A DNA stretch of 64,000 nucleotides from Lysinibacillus sphaericus (lineage in GTDB: Bacteria; Bacillota; Bacilli; Bacillales_A; Planococcaceae). The notes below the pieces were generated by a model. That model saw nothing but the letters and a program-made list of their open reading frames with translations, was not told where the DNA came from and did not search any database. The DNA lies in assembly GCF_002982115.1 (NCBI RefSeq), contig NZ_CP019980.1, positions 1,310,001-1,374,000 on the forward strand. Direction: 5' to 3'. Shown here one piece after another: positions 43,290 to 52,469 of this stretch; the first letter of the stretch is position 1; the number at the start of each line of letters is the position of its first letter. Position numbers and translations under genes: made by a program.

Positions 43290-45080
43290 ATGAATGATTT
43301 AATTAAACGAAAGCTTGATATTTTACCAGATCAGCCTGGCTGCTATTTGATGAAAGATCGACAAGGGACAATTATTTATGTAGGTAAGGCAAAGGTGCTA
43401 AAAAATCGAGTGCGCTCCTATTTTACAGGAACACACGAAGGCAAAACACAACGCCTTGTTGGCGAAATTGAAGATTTTGAGTATATTGTGACTTCATCTA
43501 ATTTGGAGGCACTTATTTTAGAGTTGAACCTTATAAAGCTACACGATCCTAAATACAATATCATGCTTACGGATGATAAAACATATCCGTATTTAAAAAT
43601 TACGAACGAGAAACATCCACGACTTATTACAACACGTAAAGTAAAAAAAGATAAGGCAAAATATTTTGGTCCTTATCCAAATGCGTATGCAGCAAGTGAG
43701 ACGAAAAAGCTGCTGGATAGACTTTATCCGCTGCGAAAATGTGTGCAATTACCAACCAAGGTTTGCTTGTACTATCATATGGGACAGTGCTTAGCTCCAT
43801 GTGTAAAGGATATTGATGCTCACATCTATCACGATATGATTGAAGATATGACGAAGTTCTTAAATGGCGGCGTTGAGGTAGTAAAAAAAGAACTTGAGGA
43901 CAAGATGCTAGTCGCGGCAGAGCAACTAGAATTCGAGCGAGCAAAGGAGTTCCGCGATCAAATTGCACATATTGAGACGGTTATGCAAAAACAAAAAATC
44001 GTGTCTAGTGATACGACCAACCGCGATGTCTTTGGTTATGCGGTTGAAAAAGGTTGGATGTGTGTGCAAGTGTTTTTCGTTCGTCAAGGCAAGTTAATTG
44101 AACGGGATGTCTCCATTTTCCCAATTTATCAGGACGTGGAGGAAGAATTTTTAACGTTTGTCGGACGCTTTTATGAAAAGCTAGAGCATATTAAACCGAA
44201 AGAAATTTTCATTCCACAGGCTATTGATGCGGCAATTTTAACCGAATTATTAGGGGTTAAAGTACTGACACCGAAGCGAGGGCAAAAGAAAGAGCTAGTT
44301 GATTTGGCTATGAAAAATGCGGAAATTGCTGTGGCTGCTAAATTCCAATTGATTGAGCGACAAGAAGAACGTACAATTGGCGCATGCGAGGCACTAGGCG
44401 AAGCAATGGGCATTTCAGCACCATTGCGCATTGAAGCATTCGATAATAGCCATATGCATGGTACGGATGCGGTATCAGCAATGGTTGTTTTTATTGATGG
44501 TAAACCGGCAAAGAAAGAATATCGTAAATACAAAACACGAACAGCCGCAAAACATGACGATTACGGGGCAATGCAGGAAGTGATACGCCGCCGTTACACG
44601 AGGGTATTAAAAGAAGGCTTGCCATTGCCCGATTTAGTGCTAATAGATGGCGGTAAAGGACAGATGGAAGTGGCACGAGAAGTGTTGGAAGATGAACTTG
44701 GTCTTGTTATTCCAATCGCTGGTTTAGCAAAAGATGATAAGCATAATACATCTCAGCTCTTGTTCGGTGATCCGCCTGATGTTATCGCATTAAAACGAAC
44801 GAGTGATGGCTTTTATTTACTTCAACGTATTCAGGATGAAGTACACCGTTTTGCTATTACATTCCTACGGCAACAACATGAAAAAAATGCGATTCAATCT
44901 GTACTCGATGGCATTGAAGGTGTTGGACCGAAACGAAAGCAACAGCTATTGAAGCATTTTGGCTCAGTTAAAAAGATTCGTGAGGCGAGTGAGCTTGCCC
45001 TTCAAGAAGCAGGAATGCCTGCAAACTTAGCGAACATTATTTACACTTATTTTCAGCAGCAGACGTTGTCAAAGGATTAG
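43290..45080 (+). CDS. uvrC: Excinuclease ABC subunit C
   Basis: Nucleotide-excision-repair nuclease that makes both incisions beside a lesion with UvrB. The 596-residue protein has a GIY-YIG nuclease (about 14-92, [20 protein letters not shown]), a UVR UvrB-binding motif (about 200-235), an RNase H-like nuclease (about 370-540, with [14 protein letters not shown] and [10 protein letters not shown]) and C-terminal helix-hairpin-helix repeats ([20 protein letters not shown]). AAAGGGGGGC precedes the ATG. Confidence 0.96.
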   Translation: MNDLIKRKLDILPDQPGCYLMKDRQGTIIYVGKAKVLKNRVRSYFTGTHEGKTQRLVGEIEDFEYIVTSSNLEALILELNLIKLHDPKYNIMLTDDKTYPYLKITNEKHPRLITTRKVKKDKAKYFGPYPNAYAASETKKLLDRLYPLRKCVQLPTKVCLYYHMGQCLAPCVKDIDAHIYHDMIEDMTKFLNGGVEVVKKELEDKMLVAAEQLEFERAKEFRDQIAHIETVMQKQKIVSSDTTNRDVFGYAVEKGWMCVQVFFVRQGKLIERDVSIFPIYQDVEEEFLTFVGRFYEKLEHIKPKEIFIPQAIDAAILTELLGVKVLTPKRGQKKELVDLAMKNAEIAVAAKFQLIERQEERTIGACEALGEAMGISAPLRIEAFDNSHMHGTDAVSAMVVFIDGKPAKKEYRKYKTRTAAKHDDYGAMQEVIRRRYTRVLKEGLPLPDLVLIDGGKGQMEVAREVLEDELGLVIPIAGLAKDDKHNTSQLLFGDPPDVIALKRTSDGFYLLQRIQDEVHRFAITFLRQQHEKNAIQSVLDGIEGVGPKRKQQLLKHFGSVKKIREASELALQEAGMPANLANIIYTYFQQQTLSKD

Positions 45081-45217
45081 ACATATGCTAATGTTGGAAT
45101 AGAACATAACAATGGTAATACCATTATGTTCTAACAATCCTTGTATGAACGATTGTGCAATAAAGCATAATAACGAAGTATTTTCATAAAAGGTAAAATT
45201 ACATTTCACTATTTTAA

Positions 45218-45398
45218 GTGATGATAGAGGTGCAAGGTTCAATAGTAGCACATCGAAGGATGGACAAATCCAGTGATGATGTGTGAAAGGGGAGCTTGCC
45301 GAAGTGAAGTATCGTTGTTCCGATACTTTGCTGGTTTTGCATTTAACAGATGTAGGACTGTCGAATCTTGACGTTTCGGAGAGCTATCACACATGCGC
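45218..45398 (+). promoter_or_regulatory. Lysine riboswitch (L box) aptamer
   Basis: Conserved L-box blocks are present in order: GTGATGATAGAGGTGC, then AAAGGGGAGCTTGCCGAAGT at 45287-45306, CAGATGTAGGACTGTCGAA at 45347-45365, and the closing CTATCAC at 45384-45390, which pairs with the opening GATAGAG region. Lysine binding should favour the terminator at 45424-45458 and shut off lysC. Confidence 0.93.
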
Positions 45399-45423
45399 AA
45401 GCTATTTTATTGTACATGTTGCA

Positions 45424-45458
45424 GGCAGCTTTCACGTTATGTGATGGCTGCCTTTTTG
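45424..45458 (+). terminator. Lysine-riboswitch expression-platform terminator
   Basis: Stem GGCAGC-TTTCAC/GTGAT-GGCTGCC followed by TTTTT, between the aptamer and lysC. Confidence 0.9.
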
Positions 45459-45497
45459 CTGTTCTAGAAACGAATCTAAAAAAGGAGAATGATGAAA

Positions 45498-46727
45498 ATG
45501 GCAAGTATTGTATTGAAATTTGGTGGACCTGCAATCGCCTCAACAGAGCGGATTCAGGAGGTCGCTAAAATTGCAATGGCAAAAAAAGAGCGTGGCTATG
45601 ATGTAGTAGTAGTGACAGCAGCGATGGGCCGTACAGCTAAAGACTTAACGAAAATGGTACGTGCATTATCAGATGATGCCTCTAAGCGTGAGATGGATGT
45701 ACTGTTATCGACGAGCTCGCAACTATCAAGTGCACTATTTGCGATTGCTTTGCAAGAGGCCGGTTATGATGCAGTGTCATTAACTGGCTGGCAAGCTGGT
45801 GTGCAGACAGATGCAAAACATTTTAATGCACGTATTGATCAAATCGATGTTCGTCGCATGCAAGAGCATATGACACAAGGACAAATTGTTGTTATTGCTG
45901 GGGAACAAGGGATGAATACTGCCAACAATATTACAACACTTGGAAAGGGTGGAGCAGAAACGACAGCAGTAGCCATTGCAGCAGCATTAGATGCAGAGCG
46001 TGTTGAGATTTATACAAATGTCGATGGTGTCTATACAGCTGATCCAAGTCATATTGAAAAAGCGAGAAAGTTACAGGCGATTTCCTATGATGAAATGTTG
46101 GAACTTTCGCATTTAGGATCACATATTCTACATCCACGTGCAGTGGAGTTAGCAAAAAAATTTCAAATCCCGGTGATTATTCGTTCAAGTGTAGTGGATA
46201 CAGTAGGTACTTTATTGAAGGAGGAAGTTGAAATGGAGAAAAATTTAATTGTACGTGGTGTTGCTTTCGAAGCAGATATTATTCGTTTAACAATTGGCTA
46301 TGATACATATTCAACTGCATCGTTAGCAGATATGTTTGCGATACTGGCAGAAAACCGCATTAATGTTGATATTATTGTTCAAGCTATTATTGAAGGTGTG
46401 AAACCATCTGTATCCTTTACCATTTTAAAAGAGGAATTTGCTGAAGCTTTACGAGTGTTAGAAAATAGTAAATTGTCACTTGGTTTTAGCTTTGCCGATT
46501 TTGAAATCGGCTTAGCGAAAGTGTCGATTATTGGATCTGGGATGGCATCGAATCCTGGAGTAGCTGCCAGAATGTTTGATCGCTTACGTCGAGAGGATAT
46601 TCCAGTAAAAATGGTGAGTACGTCGGAAATTAAAGTCTCTGTTGTTGTGCCGCAAGACGAAATGATTCGAGCTGCTAATGCATTACATGAGGAGTTTAAT
46701 TTAGAAGAAGAAATTCACAAACAGTAA
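45498..46727 (+). CDS. lysC: Aspartokinase (lysine-regulated type)
   Basis: First enzyme of the aspartate pathway to lysine, threonine and methionine. From the ATG about 10 bp after AAAGGAG the product is 409 residues; ATGs at 45489 and 45492 are too close to that site. The amino-acid-kinase domain (about 1-235) is followed by two ACT domains (about 250-405). Odd features: the usual KFGGTSV reads KFGGPAI, STGEQ reads STSSQ, GGSDTTA reads GGAETTA, and YTDV reads YTNV. The fold is clear, but catalytic-site residues differ from those I know, so activity deserves a check. An upstream L box supports lysine control. Confidence 0.88.
   Translation: MASIVLKFGGPAIASTERIQEVAKIAMAKKERGYDVVVVTAAMGRTAKDLTKMVRALSDDASKREMDVLLSTSSQLSSALFAIALQEAGYDAVSLTGWQAGVQTDAKHFNARIDQIDVRRMQEHMTQGQIVVIAGEQGMNTANNITTLGKGGAETTAVAIAAALDAERVEIYTNVDGVYTADPSHIEKARKLQAISYDEMLELSHLGSHILHPRAVELAKKFQIPVIIRSSVVDTVGTLLKEEVEMEKNLIVRGVAFEADIIRLTIGYDTYSTASLADMFAILAENRINVDIIVQAIIEGVKPSVSFTILKEEFAEALRVLENSKLSLGFSFADFEIGLAKVSIIGSGMASNPGVAARMFDRLRREDIPVKMVSTSEIKVSVVVPQDEMIRAANALHEEFNLEEEIHKQ
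46218..46235 (+). promoter_or_regulatory. Internal ribosome site for the aspartokinase beta subunit
   Basis: AAGGAGG at 46218-46224 is followed 8 bp later by an in-frame ATG at 46233. Translation from it would give a 164-residue protein holding only the two ACT domains. B. subtilis aspartokinase II is likewise made as alpha and beta subunits from one gene by an internal start. Confidence 0.8.
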
Positions 46728-46745
46728 CTACTATATAAAAATGAT

Positions 46746-46782
46746 AAAAGGCATCAAGAGTAACATCTTGTTGCCTTTTGTC
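46746..46782 (+). terminator. Terminator of lysC
   Basis: Stem AAAAGGCA-x-CAAGA/TCTTG-x-TGCCTTTT. It lies between convergent lysC and yslB. Confidence 0.82.
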
Positions 46783-46825
46783 CCCACGTATAAGGTTTGT
46801 TCTAACAAAAGAATCCTTTAAACGT

Positions 46826-47260
46826 TTATTCATTTGTTATTGTATTCATAATACGTTCTTTAACATCCCATTTGACTGTAAACGTGACAAGCTGTTGTTT
46901 TTCACGCTTCTCATCATAACATTCAGTCAAGTAACCTTTTACTTGCTGAATTTGTTCAGCAATAAAGCCTGCTTCAAGTCTAAAGCTACGATTTTGAATT
47001 TGTAAAAGGGTTGGTTCATTCATTAAATGGAAAATGCGCCCATCTTTAGACTCCTTTGTCAATACTAGAGTACCCCAGCACGCATCTGCGAAAAATGCGA
47101 TAAGTTCATCTTGACTTTTACAAGGAAACTTCCGCGCAAGCTCCTTGCCAGCCCAATATAGTACGTCATCCTCATGTTTACCAAGTATTGAAGATAGGAC
47201 ATGATCACGAATTAACTCATATCCAAATGATGAGATAGTATTAGATGGATTATTTAACAT
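46826..47260 (-). CDS. yslB: DUF2507 protein (YslB-like)
   Basis: The 144-residue cytosolic protein matches DUF2507: FGYELIRDHVLSSILGKHED, then VLYWAGKELARKFPC and a C-terminal LEAGFIAEQIQQVKGYLTEC. The fold is thought to be ligand-binding, but no role is established. AAGAAGGA on the minus strand precedes the ATG. It lies between lysC and sdhC, as in B. subtilis, though here convergent with lysC. Confidence 0.85.
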   Translation of the reverse strand: MLNNPSNTISSFGYELIRDHVLSSILGKHEDDVLYWAGKELARKFPCKSQDELIAFFADACWGTLVLTKESKDGRIFHLMNEPTLLQIQNRSFRLEAGFIAEQIQQVKGYLTECYDEKREKQQLVTFTVKWDVKERIMNTITNE

Positions 47261-47532
47261 AGAAATCCTTCTTTCTTAGAATTTTCTTATAATTTAGCAC
47301 CAATAAAGTAATGATAGATTTTTCGAGAAGAAACGACACGTTATGTACTAGATTACTTCTTTAATAAGGTCTAGCAAAAACTCTATGTTACCTTGACGCT
47401 CGTAGCTCTTGAGAGTACAATAAACATGTCATAATATTGTACCATGATGAAATACACAGTCAATGGAGTATCATTTACAAAATGATGACTTCTTTTGTTG
47501 TGCTATTTTAAGTACTAAGGGGGGTAACAGTC

Positions 47533-48141
47533 TTGTCGAAAGATCGAGAGTTTTTATGGCGTCGCTTACATTCTCTACTTGGGATCATTCCAGTAGGTCT
47601 GTTTTTAACGATGCACCTATTCATTAACTTTACAGCAACAGGCGGAGCAGAAAGTTACAATGATGCTACCGCAGTAATGGAAAAAATTCCATTTCTTATC
47701 CTAGTTGAGTGGATTGTCATCTACATTCCATTAATGTTCCACGCATTTTATGGTGTGTTCATTGCATTCACAGCTACACCAAATACAGGGCGTTTCAGCA
47801 CATACCGTAACTGGATGTTCTCATTACAACGCTTCACAGGTGTATTTTTAGTAATTTTCATTGCATGGCATATTTTCCAAACTCGTATTCAAAAAGCGCT
47901 TGGTACACACGTTGATTACGACATGATGGCAAATATCGTTGCAAATCCATTTATGCTTGGATTCTACATTGTTGGTATTTTATCAGCAACTTTCCACTTA
48001 ACAAATGGTTTGTGGTCATTCTTAGTAAGCTGGGGTATTACACAATCACCACAGTCTCAAAAGATTGCTACTTATGTAACAAACGTTCTTTTCGTAATTC
48101 TAAGTGTAGTTGGTGTGGCTGCTATTTTAGCTTTCGTATAA
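47533..48141 (+). CDS. sdhC: Succinate dehydrogenase cytochrome b558 subunit
   Basis: Membrane anchor of the succinate:menaquinone oxidoreductase, 202 residues with five membrane helices. His residues that can ligate two hemes b are in the helices (RRLHSLLGIIPVGLFLTMHL, LMFHAFYGVF, IAWHIFQ and SATFHLTNGLW). The start is TTG with AAGGGGGG before it. It heads sdhCAB; 67 bp separate it from sdhA. The single large anchor is the Bacillus type. Confidence 0.94.
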   Translation: MSKDREFLWRRLHSLLGIIPVGLFLTMHLFINFTATGGAESYNDATAVMEKIPFLILVEWIVIYIPLMFHAFYGVFIAFTATPNTGRFSTYRNWMFSLQRFTGVFLVIFIAWHIFQTRIQKALGTHVDYDMMANIVANPFMLGFYIVGILSATFHLTNGLWSFLVSWGITQSPQSQKIATYVTNVLFVILSVVGVAAILAFV

Positions 48142-48208
48142 TTCAATAGAAGCTACTATAAGAGTACATGCAATCATTGCAATTTTTTAAGAGGAGTGAG
48201 AAATAATC

Positions 48209-49963
48209 ATGGCGAAAAGCAAAATAATTGTTGTCGGCGGCGGTTTAGCTGGTCTGATGGCAACGATTAAAGCAGCTGAAGTTGGTACTGAAGTTGATTT
48301 ATTCTCATTAGTTCCTGTAAAACGCTCACACTCTGTATGTGCGCAAGGCGGAATTAATGGTGCCGTAAATACAAAAGGTGAAGGGGATTCTCCTTGGATT
48401 CACTTTGATGATACAGTATATGGTGGGGATTTCTTAGCGAACCAACCACCAGTTAAAGGTATGTGTGATGCTGCCCCTGGTATTATTCACTTAATGGACC
48501 GTATGGGTGTAATGTTCAACCGTACACCAGAAGGTTTACTTGATTTCCGCCGTTTCGGTGGTACGTTAATGCACCGTACAGCATTCTCAGGTGCTACAAC
48601 TGGTCAGCAATTACTATACGCGTTGGACGAGCAAGTTCGTTCTCACGAAGTAGCTGGTTTAGTTAACAAATATGAACACTGGGAATTCCTTGGTGTTGTT
48701 ATCGATGATGACGGCGTTTGCCGCGGTATCGTCGCACAAAATATGCGTACAGAAGAAATTCAATCATTCCGTGCAGACGCTGTTATTATGGCGACTGGTG
48801 GCCCTGGTATTATCTTCGGTAAAACAACAAACTCTGTTATTAACACAGGTTCTGCTGCTTCTATCGTATACCAACAAGGTGCTTCATACGCGAATGGTGA
48901 GTTCATTCAAATTCACCCAACAGCGATTCCTGGGGACGACAAAAACCGTCTAATGTCAGAATCTGCTCGTGGTGAAGGTGGCCGTATTTGGACATATAAA
49001 GACGGTAAACCTTGGTACTTCTTAGAAGAAAAATACCCTGCATATGGTAACTTAGTACCACGTGATATCGCAACACGTGAAATTTTCGACGTTTGTGTAA
49101 ACCAAAAACTTGGTATCAACGGCGAAAACATGGTGTACCTAGATCTTTCTCATAAAGATCCACATGAATTAGATGTAAAACTTGGTGGTATCATTGAAAT
49201 CTACGAAAAATTCGTAGGTGATGACCCACGTAAATTACCAATGAAAATTTTCCCTGCAGTTCACTACTCAATGGGTGGATTATGGGTTGACTACAACCAA
49301 ATGACTGAAATTCCTGGTCTATTCGCAGCGGGTGAATGTGATTACTCTCAACATGGTGCAAACCGTCTTGGTGCTAACTCATTATTATCTGCAATTTATG
49401 GCGGTATGGTTGCTGGTCCAAATGCAGTAGATTACGTTAAACATCTTAAAAAGCATGCTGAAGATTTATCGCAAGATATTTATGATGCACGTGTTAAAGA
49501 AGAGCAAGCGAAATGGGATGCTATCATGAAAATGGACGGCACAGAAAACGCTTACCTTCTTCATAAAGAGCTTGGTGAGTTAATGACTGCTACAATGACA
49601 GTTGTACGCTATAACGACCAACTTGAAGAAACATATAAAAAACTTGGTGAATTCCAAAAACGTTGGGAAAACATTAACATCAACGATACACAAAAATGGA
49701 GTAACCAAGGTGCTCACTTTACACGTCAGTTGAAAAACATGCTTTACCTAGCGAAAGTAATGACAAAAGGTGCTTTACTTCGTAATGAATCTCGTGGTGC
49801 GCACTATAAACCAGACTTCCCGCAACGTGATGATGAAAACTTCTTAAAAACAACAATGGCGAAATTCGACCCTGCTACAGGCGAGCCAGTGATCACATAT
49901 CAAGAAGTAGACGTATCATTAATCCCACCACGTAAACGTGACTACTCTGCGAAAGGAGACTAA
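48209..49963 (+). CDS. sdhA: Succinate dehydrogenase flavoprotein subunit
   Basis: Catalytic subunit that oxidises succinate to fumarate, 584 residues. The FAD Rossmann motif VVGGGLAGLMATIKAAE is at the start, the FAD-linking His region is KRSHSVCAQGGINGA, substrate-binding residues are in RRFGGTLMHRTAF and HPTAIPGDDKNRLMSESARG, and the FAD-binding C-region is RLGANSLLSAIYGG. AAGAGGAG precedes the ATG. Next gene, sdhB, starts 5 bp after its stop. Confidence 0.97.
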   Translation: MAKSKIIVVGGGLAGLMATIKAAEVGTEVDLFSLVPVKRSHSVCAQGGINGAVNTKGEGDSPWIHFDDTVYGGDFLANQPPVKGMCDAAPGIIHLMDRMGVMFNRTPEGLLDFRRFGGTLMHRTAFSGATTGQQLLYALDEQVRSHEVAGLVNKYEHWEFLGVVIDDDGVCRGIVAQNMRTEEIQSFRADAVIMATGGPGIIFGKTTNSVINTGSAASIVYQQGASYANGEFIQIHPTAIPGDDKNRLMSESARGEGGRIWTYKDGKPWYFLEEKYPAYGNLVPRDIATREIFDVCVNQKLGINGENMVYLDLSHKDPHELDVKLGGIIEIYEKFVGDDPRKLPMKIFPAVHYSMGGLWVDYNQMTEIPGLFAAGECDYSQHGANRLGANSLLSAIYGGMVAGPNAVDYVKHLKKHAEDLSQDIYDARVKEEQAKWDAIMKMDGTENAYLLHKELGELMTATMTVVRYNDQLEETYKKLGEFQKRWENININDTQKWSNQGAHFTRQLKNMLYLAKVMTKGALLRNESRGAHYKPDFPQRDDENFLKTTMAKFDPATGEPVITYQEVDVSLIPPRKRDYSAKGD

Positions 49964-49968
49964 GAATT

Positions 49969-50748
49969 ATGGAAATCGCAGCTAATACTGGAAGAATGGT
50001 AAAAGTTGAAATTTTACGTCAAGATACACAAGGTGGCCAAAGCTACTGGCAGAAATTCGAAGTTCCTTACCGTCATGGTATGAACGTTATTTCTGTGTTA
50101 ATGGAGATTCAAAAAAATCCAGTGATGGCAAACGGTGAAAAAACTACACCAGTTTCATGGGATATGAACTGTCTTGAAGAAGTTTGTGGCGCATGTTCAA
50201 TGGTAATCAATGGTCGTCCACGTCAATCATGTTCAACACTGATTGATCAATTGACTGAACCAGTACGCCTTGAGCCAATGAAAACTTTCCCGGTTGTACG
50301 TGACTTACAAGTTGACCGTGATCGTATGTTCAACGCACTGAAAAAAGTGAAAGCATGGGTACCAATCGATGGTACTTATGATTTAGGTGAAGGTCCACGT
50401 ATGCCAGAAGGTAAACGTCAATGGGCTTATGAATTATCTAAATGTATGACTTGTGGTGTATGTATGGAAGCATGTCCAAACGTGTCTGAAAAAGCTTCAT
50501 TCATTGGACCAGCACCATTATCACAAGTACGTCTATTTAACACACATCCAACAGGTGCAATGATTAAAGACGAACGTTTAAATGCAATTATGGGTGACGG
50601 CGGTCTTGCTAACTGCGGTAACTCTCAAAACTGTGTAGCTGCTTGTCCTAAAGGTATTCCTTTAACAACATCTATCGCATCTTTAAACCGTGCAACAACA
50701 GTGCAAATGTTCCGTAACTTCTTCGGTTCTGACCATTACGTTGACTAA
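49969..50748 (+). CDS. sdhB: Succinate dehydrogenase iron-sulfur subunit
   Basis: Carries electrons from FAD to the heme anchor through three clusters. The 259 residues show the [2Fe-2S] ligands in CLEEVCGACSMVI plus a later Cys in RQSCSTLI, then CMTCGVCMEACPN and CGNSQNCVAACPKG for the [4Fe-4S] and [3Fe-4S] clusters. AAAGGAGAC at the end of sdhA precedes the ATG. A terminator directly follows the gene. Confidence 0.97.
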   Translation: MEIAANTGRMVKVEILRQDTQGGQSYWQKFEVPYRHGMNVISVLMEIQKNPVMANGEKTTPVSWDMNCLEEVCGACSMVINGRPRQSCSTLIDQLTEPVRLEPMKTFPVVRDLQVDRDRMFNALKKVKAWVPIDGTYDLGEGPRMPEGKRQWAYELSKCMTCGVCMEACPNVSEKASFIGPAPLSQVRLFNTHPTGAMIKDERLNAIMGDGGLANCGNSQNCVAACPKGIPLTTSIASLNRATTVQMFRNFFGSDHYVD

Positions 50749-50760
50749 TTGTACAATGCT

Positions 50761-50795
50761 ACTCCCTTACACAATAGTGTAAGGGAGTTTTTTTA
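50761..50795 (+). terminator. Terminator of sdhCAB
   Basis: Stem ACTCCCTTACAC/GTGTAAGGGAGT followed by a T run. Confidence 0.95.
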
Positions 50796-50960
50796 TAGAC
50801 TGTTAGATAGAAGATGAGTGAAATCGTGAATAAAACACTAAAATTTCTGATTTTTCTATCATAATTGCCTCTCTTCCTTTATAATGAATTTGTATTCATT
50901 TTTTAACGATGATAATACGAATAGATTAACAGTAGGCAATCACACAAAGGGGTTGGGGAT

Positions 50961-51419
50961 ATGAAAGCAAATTATATTGAAGACTTTGAGAAATGGGCAG
51001 AGGATTTTTCATTTTATATTGAGGTACGTGTGCGTTTTTCGGAAACGGATATGTATGGGCATATGAATAATACCGTTAGCTTTACATATTTTGAACAGGC
51101 TAGAATCGATTATTTTAATCATTTAGGCATCTTAATGCCTTCTGCATTGGACGACAAGGTAAAGGGGATTCCGATTGTAGCAGATTTACAATGTGATTAT
51201 CGAAAGCAAGTTTTCTTTAATGATGTACTTCGTATATATACAAAAGTAGCGAAATTAGGTAACTCATCAATGGATATCCATTACTTAGCGAAAAATCAAA
51301 AGGATGAAGTATGCTTTACAGGTCGTGGTACAGTAGTACAAATGGATCCACGAACAGGTAAAAGCGTGCCGATATCACAAGAAGAAAAGGCGCAATTAGC
51401 ACAGTTAGCGATTATGTAA
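50961..51419 (+). CDS. ysmA: Hotdog-fold acyl-CoA thioesterase (YsmA-like)
   Basis: The 152-residue protein belongs to the 4HBT/YbgC thioesterase family: RFSETDMYGHMNNTVSFTYF, with the conserved Asp/His-Asn pattern, and the later VADLQCDYRKQVFFNDVLRI. It probably hydrolyses a short acyl-CoA; the substrate is unknown. AAAGGGGTTGGGG precedes the ATG. B. subtilis ysmA lies between sdhB and gerE in the same order. Confidence 0.87.
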   Translation: MKANYIEDFEKWAEDFSFYIEVRVRFSETDMYGHMNNTVSFTYFEQARIDYFNHLGILMPSALDDKVKGIPIVADLQCDYRKQVFFNDVLRIYTKVAKLGNSSMDIHYLAKNQKDEVCFTGRGTVVQMDPRTGKSVPISQEEKAQLAQLAIM

Positions 51420-51710
51420 TTTGCTATTCATTGAGTGCTTCATCCTTTTAAGTGAGGCAGAATGGAATATAGGCATGGATGGAGGTCGGCGTGGAATTTC
51501 TTGTGGCAGGTAACGCAGATTTTCCCGAGCATGCTCGAAAAAAGAAGCTAGGGCGTCAAGAATTCCATTTTTCATGTCATTTGTCGCGCGAAAAAGAAGA
51601 ACTTCCGAAATTTTTGTGGAAACTCGGTGTATTCATGAAAATAGCCGTCACCGCTCAACACTCCTTAACATAAGTTACAATACGTGCGGGGGAGGAGGGT
51701 GTGACTGAAA
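51420..51710 (+). other. ysmA-gerE intergenic region
   Basis: An open frame (51479-51673, 64 codons) with a possible GTG start after TGGAGG has no recognisable domain and unusual composition, so I do not call it a gene. The region should hold the SigK promoter of gerE; I could not fix it by eye. Confidence 0.35.
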
Positions 51711-51932
51711 ATGAATGGCTCTCATCATCGTTCTCTTTTAACAAACCGAGAACGTGAAATATTTGCGCTTTTATTAGCTGAAAAAACAACGAGGGATATT
51801 GCAGAGCAGCTTGGTATTAGTGAAAAAACAGTGCGAAATCACATTTCCAATACAATTCAAAAGCTAGGTGTAACAAATCGATCTCAAGCGTTAATTGAGC
51901 TGTTACGCTTAGAAGAATTCAAATTAGACTAA
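51711..51932 (+). CDS. gerE: Spore-coat transcription regulator GerE
   Basis: LuxR-type DNA-binding protein of the late mother cell that activates or represses SigK-dependent coat genes. The 73 residues are the usual stand-alone HTH: LTNREREIFALLLAEKTTRD, then IAEQLGISEKTVRNHISNTI and LGVTNRSQALIELLRL. GGGGGAGGAGGG precedes the start. Location after sdhCAB-ysmA is as in B. subtilis. Confidence 0.94.
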   Translation: MNGSHHRSLLTNREREIFALLLAEKTTRDIAEQLGISEKTVRNHISNTIQKLGVTNRSQALIELLRLEEFKLD

Positions 51933-52006
51933 TGGACACTTGCTATTTCGTGAAAAAAACGACAAAATAGAACTATTCAACGCATGTTTAGGAGTGGAAT
52001 AGTTAT

Positions 52007-52459
52007 ATGTCGGATGAAGTAACAAAGCACTCACCTGAAACCGTTGCAACGGTTGAAAAGGAACTACGCTATATTGCGGCCATTGTGAAGCAAAAAGGAA
52101 GAGAAATTGTTTCACAATATACAATTACGCCGCCACAATTTGTTGCATTACAGTGGTTAGAAGAGCTCGGTGATATTACAATTGGCGATTTATCAAACCG
52201 TTTATACTTAGCTTTTAGTACGACAACAGATTTAGTGGATCGTATGGAGAAAAATGAATTAGTCAAGCGAGTGCGTGATGAAAATGATCGCCGGGTCGTT
52301 GTCGTTCATCTTCTCGAAAAAGGCGAACGAATTATTCAAGAGGTTATTGAAAAAAGACAGCAATATTTGCAAGAAATGCTTGTAGGATTTAACGAACAAG
52401 AAGTCGCGCAATTATCGAGCTATTTACAAAAACTACATGTACACATGAAACAGGATTGA
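52007..52459 (+). CDS. ysmB: MarR-family regulator (YsmB-like)
   Basis: The 150-residue winged-helix protein has the MarR core: ITIGDLSNRLYLAFSTTTDL, then VDRMEKNELVKRVRDENDRR, with the beta wing. The ligand and targets are unknown. TTAGGAGTGG precedes the ATG. It lies 10 bp before murI, and B. subtilis ysmB-racE have the same order, suggesting cotranscription. Confidence 0.88.
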   Translation: MSDEVTKHSPETVATVEKELRYIAAIVKQKGREIVSQYTITPPQFVALQWLEELGDITIGDLSNRLYLAFSTTTDLVDRMEKNELVKRVRDENDRRVVVVHLLEKGERIIQEVIEKRQQYLQEMLVGFNEQEVAQLSSYLQKLHVHMKQD

Positions 52460-52469
52460 GGCGGAAAGT

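Noticed and set aside
51479-51673. 64-codon open frame between ysmA and gerE
   Set aside because: No recognised domain, weak start and odd composition; likely chance in an intergenic region.
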